Shown one piece after another: positions 15,247 to 17,505 of a stretch of 17,505 nucleotides of DNA. Position 1 is the stretch's first letter; every line of letters starts with the position of its first letter. A program made the translations under genes and the position numbers. Under the pieces are notes generated by a model, which saw only the letters and a list, made by a program, of their open reading frames with translations, had not been told where the DNA came from and did no database searches. Origin of the DNA: GYS-P2D sp964414425 (GTDB lineage Bacteria; Bacteroidota; Bacteroidia; Chitinophagales; Saprospiraceae); the NCBI GenBank assembly GCA_964414425.1, contig CAYPWL010000055.1, positions 1 to 17,505 of the forward strand. Reading direction: 5' to 3'.

Positions 15247-15924
15247 ATGAGGAAGATGATGGTCCTAAGTGCAAATCAGATCAGTAAGTCCTATGGAGAT
15301 TTGGAGGTTTTAAAAGATCTCTCAATGGAAATCCTCCAAAGCGAAATAGTCGCTATAGTGGGCAAGAGCGGAAGTGGCAAGAGTACCTTACTACATATCT
15401 TAGGAACTCTCGATTCACCTGATTGTGGAGAGGTGCACATTGATGATACTCAGATCATCGGTATGTCGGCCAAAGAAATCTCCAAGGTGCGTAATGAAAA
15501 GATCGGCTTCATCTTCCAATTTCATCATCTGCTCAATGAATTTACGGCTGTAGAGAATGTAATCATTCCTGCATTAGTTAAGGGCGTAAAAAGAGCTGAT
15601 GCCATCAATAAAGCAGAGGAACTACTCAGTTACCTCGGCCTGTCTGGACGTCTTAATCACAAGCCTTCACAACTTTCGGGTGGTGAGCAACAACGAGTAG
15701 CTGTGGCACGAGCGCTGATCAATGATCCCAAGATCATATTCGCCGATGAGCCGACGGGTAATCTTGATGATAGCACATCAGAGGAGTTGTTCGAATTGAT
15801 CCAAAAGTTGAGGGATGATTACAAACAGACATTTGTTATCGTAACGCATAGTAAGGATATTGCTGATAAGTGCGATCGCATATTGACTCTCAACAACAAA
15901 AAGATAGAAGATGTCGGGCCATAA
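15247..15924 (+). CDS. lolD: LolD-type ABC transporter ATP-binding protein
   Basis: A 225-residue ABC ATPase with Walker A GKSGSGKST (39-47), Q-loop Q91, signature LSGGEQQR (143-150), Walker B IIFADEP (163-169) and the switch His in VTHS (201). FIFQFHHLLNEFTAVENV and the overall length are those of LolD, the cytoplasmic ATPase of the LolCDE complex that releases lipoproteins from the inner membrane for delivery to the outer membrane; MacB-type ATPases are a close alternative. No LolC/E permease is in the window, as is common in Bacteroidota where it sits elsewhere. The annotated ATG is followed by two further ATGs (15256, 15259), and a start at 15259 (MVLSANQISKSYG) would match typical LolD N-termini best. 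It probably shares a message with the deiodinase-like gene and overlaps the DUF389 gene by 14 bp. Confidence 0.9.
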   Translation: MRKMMVLSANQISKSYGDLEVLKDLSMEILQSEIVAIVGKSGSGKSTLLHILGTLDSPDCGEVHIDDTQIIGMSAKEISKVRNEKIGFIFQFHHLLNEFTAVENVIIPALVKGVKRADAINKAEELLSYLGLSGRLNHKPSQLSGGEQQRVAVARALINDPKIIFADEPTGNLDDSTSEELFELIQKLRDDYKQTFVIVTHSKDIADKCDRILTLNNKKIEDVGP

Positions 15925-17326
15925 CGACAAAAGCAGTACCACTCCCACCAATAACCCAACTCCGAAACCGCAAAATCTCCAAAGCGCTTGGGCATTTATA
16001 GTGGCCTACTCCAAGGATGTACTTGATCTCGAGAAAGGGGTTGATAAGAAAGGTACCATAGAAGAGATCCGTAATAAAAAATCAATGGGTGGTGCCAATG
16101 CTTGGATGCTCATGTGTTCCATAGTTATTGCCTCCATAGGACTTAGCCAAAACTCTCAGGCCGTGATCATCGGTGCGATGTTAATATCACCGCTCATGGC
16201 GCCCATACTGGGTATAGGCCTATCCGTAGGGATTAATGACATGGCCACACTGAGGACTTCATTGATTCATTTTAGTACAGCACTATTTATAGCCGTGCTC
16301 ACGAGTACTATCTATTTTACCATATTTGACGTCCCTGAGATTACTACGGAGATTCAATCAAGGACGCGTCCGACCTTTTTAGACATCTTTGTTGCTATAT
16401 TTGGAGGTATAGCCGGCATTATCTCCATTGCCAGGAAGGATATCTCTGTAACCCTGCCAGGAGTGGCTATTGCTACGGCGTTGATGCCGCCATTGTGCGT
16501 GACAGGATATGGGCTCGCCTCTGTTAATTTAGAGATCGCCAGTAAGTCCTTTTATCTATTTTTTCTCAACACATTTTTCGTTTCGTTCTCGACCTATGTT
16601 ATTGTGAGATTTCTAAGATTCCCATATACCCAGTATATGGTGAGATCCAGACGGCTTAGGAATAAGATCTTGATCGTATTATTCAGTTTGATTTTGATCA
16701 TACCTAGTGTGATCATATTCCTCAGTGTGATCAAGGATACGCAGAAAGCTGCGGCCATCAACAAGTTCGCCAAGAACTGTCTCGGAGATAAACAGAAGTA
16801 TCTGGATTCCTATCAACTCTACACTTACGAGGGTGGCAAGGAGGTACTCTATTTGAAGTGCTATGGCAACCAGATTAAATCAGCTGATTTGCCCGATTAT
16901 CAGGAGTGTCTGACAAGTTATAATCCTAAGTTAATGGAAGCGGTGAAGATTGAGCTCTTAGCGAGCTCCGAGGTTGACCTGAATCATCTCACAGGGCTAC
17001 AAGAAAACATCAAAAATCTCGACGACCAATTAAAAGCGGTCAAAGAGGTACGAGCCGAGCAAGCTCTACTGATCGCTCAGGCGAAGGACAATCCTATGGA
17101 TAGCGTAGGACTCACCGAGCTCAATGATGAGTTGAGAATCTTATATCCGGACCTCCAAGAAATCGGGATTGGTAAGATCACTACGCTCTCAGCAGATGAC
17201 TTGAAGACTGATGTACCCATCCTCCAAGTGAGATGGTCTAAGAAAGCTAATACAGATAAAGTAGATCAGCTCAGATCATTTGTTCAGGAGCGCTTAGACT
17301 TGGATACATTGATGATGTATCGATAG
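15911..17326 (+). CDS. DUF389 integral membrane protein
   Basis: A 471-residue protein. A polar N-tail (1-60) precedes about seven membrane helices (roughly 64-79, 84-104, 118-138, 157-175, 182-203, 213-233, 251-273). The family marks are SQAVIIGAMLISPLMAPILGIGLSVGI (82-108), GGIAGIISIARKDISVTLPGVAIATALMPPLCVTGYGLA (165-203) and the RRLR patch before the last helix. The DUF389 transporter-like fold is widespread but its cargo is unknown. The C-terminal 190 residues are soluble, with a predicted coiled coil at about 358-392 (LTGLQENIKNLDDQLKAVKE); this tail looks specific to the Bacteroidota version. The ATG lies inside the lolD reading frame (14-nt overlap), so translation is probably coupled. 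The function in that pairing is not known. Confidence 0.9.
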   Translation: MSGHNDKSSTTPTNNPTPKPQNLQSAWAFIVAYSKDVLDLEKGVDKKGTIEEIRNKKSMGGANAWMLMCSIVIASIGLSQNSQAVIIGAMLISPLMAPILGIGLSVGINDMATLRTSLIHFSTALFIAVLTSTIYFTIFDVPEITTEIQSRTRPTFLDIFVAIFGGIAGIISIARKDISVTLPGVAIATALMPPLCVTGYGLASVNLEIASKSFYLFFLNTFFVSFSTYVIVRFLRFPYTQYMVRSRRLRNKILIVLFSLILIIPSVIIFLSVIKDTQKAAAINKFAKNCLGDKQKYLDSYQLYTYEGGKEVLYLKCYGNQIKSADLPDYQECLTSYNPKLMEAVKIELLASSEVDLNHLTGLQENIKNLDDQLKAVKEVRAEQALLIAQAKDNPMDSVGLTELNDELRILYPDLQEIGIGKITTLSADDLKTDVPILQVRWSKKANTDKVDQLRSFVQERLDLDTLMMYR

Positions 17327-17354
17327 GGGAGATTGCGACATCAGTCTTTAACTA

Positions 17355-17505
17355 TTAGTATTCCTGTACTAATACCTCAGTTGATATATTTAGTGCTTGA
17401 TTGAGTTTTCTAATCATATCTAATGTTAGTTTTCTCTTCTTATTTAGAATTTCACTTACTCTGCTCTTATGCCCAATTATTTTGGCTAAATCAGCCTGAT
17501 TCATT
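17355..17505 (-). CDS. higA: HigA-like antitoxin, C-terminal part (partial)
   Basis: The minus strand from the window edge to a TAA at 17355-17357 encodes MNQADLAKIIGHKSRVSEIL, NKKRKLTLDMIRKLNQALNI and STEVLVQEY. This is the helix-turn-helix of HigA-type XRE-family antitoxins: QADLAKIIGHKSRVSEILN is the recognition region, and the RKLTLDMIRKLNQALNIS-EVLVQEY ending is family-typical. The Met shown is probably internal; the gene should extend beyond 17505, so the start and any higB toxin are not visible. It is convergent with the DUF389 gene across 28 bp with no clear terminator. Confidence 0.72.
   Translation of the reverse strand, partial: MNQADLAKIIGHKSRVSEILNKKRKLTLDMIRKLNQALNISTEVLVQEY

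Overview
The window looks like a draft-assembly contig from a marine-type member of the Bacteroidota, possibly Saprospiria (inference). The pointers are a DUF2911 protein, Bacteroidota-style lipoproteins with an SCSDD start after the lipobox, a FadL/OmpP1-like porin, a short TonB-C protein, a ThuA / sugar dehydrogenase / cytochrome c fusion, a DUF389 membrane protein, and genes largely without strong Shine-Dalgarno sequences. One 100-N assembly gap (1083-1182) interrupts the first larger gene.

Layout. 1-316 (minus): end of a toxin-antitoxin pair, a PIN-domain toxin cut by the window edge and its small antitoxin. 600-1553 (minus): DUF2911 sequence on both sides of the gap, ending at a clear terminator. 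1554-1817: degenerate AGTATCGAGT repeats and a REP-like hairpin. 1818-2657 (minus): an EamA/DMT permease. 2780-10699 (plus): six loci in one direction with 20-87 bp gaps: a TonB-C domain protein, a SnoaL/NTF2-like protein, a FadL-like outer-membrane protein, a frameshifted PL7 alginate lyase, UbiE/MenG methyltransferase, and a 1149-residue ThuA-GSDH-PKD-cytochrome c protein followed by a terminator at about 10869. 10991-13986 (minus): a tandem pair of vanadium haloperoxidase/PAP2-type lipoproteins, each with its own terminator; the downstream copy is split by an in-frame TAG where the other copy has Trp. 13987-14520: a gene-free stretch. 14521-17326 (plus): an iodotyrosine-deiodinase-like flavoprotein, a LolD-type ABC ATPase and an overlapping DUF389 protein. 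17355-17505 (minus): the C-terminal end of a HigA-like antitoxin.

How the genes may work together. UbiE/MenG (menaquinone), LolD (lipoprotein release) and the porin are housekeeping envelope and respiration functions. The more distinctive content is accessory: an alginate lyase, two haloperoxidase-like lipoproteins and a predicted reductive dehalogenase of the iodotyrosine deiodinase type lie within about 9.5 kb. Together they would suit life on halogen-rich brown algae, but they are not one operon and the link is a hypothesis. Three loci (DUF2911, PL7, haloperoxidase copy 2) are interrupted by a gap, a frameshift or a stop; assembly or sequencing error has to be separated from true decay. 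I found no CRISPR array, tRNA, rRNA, transposase or recognisable phage-defence system beyond the two partial toxin-antitoxin modules.
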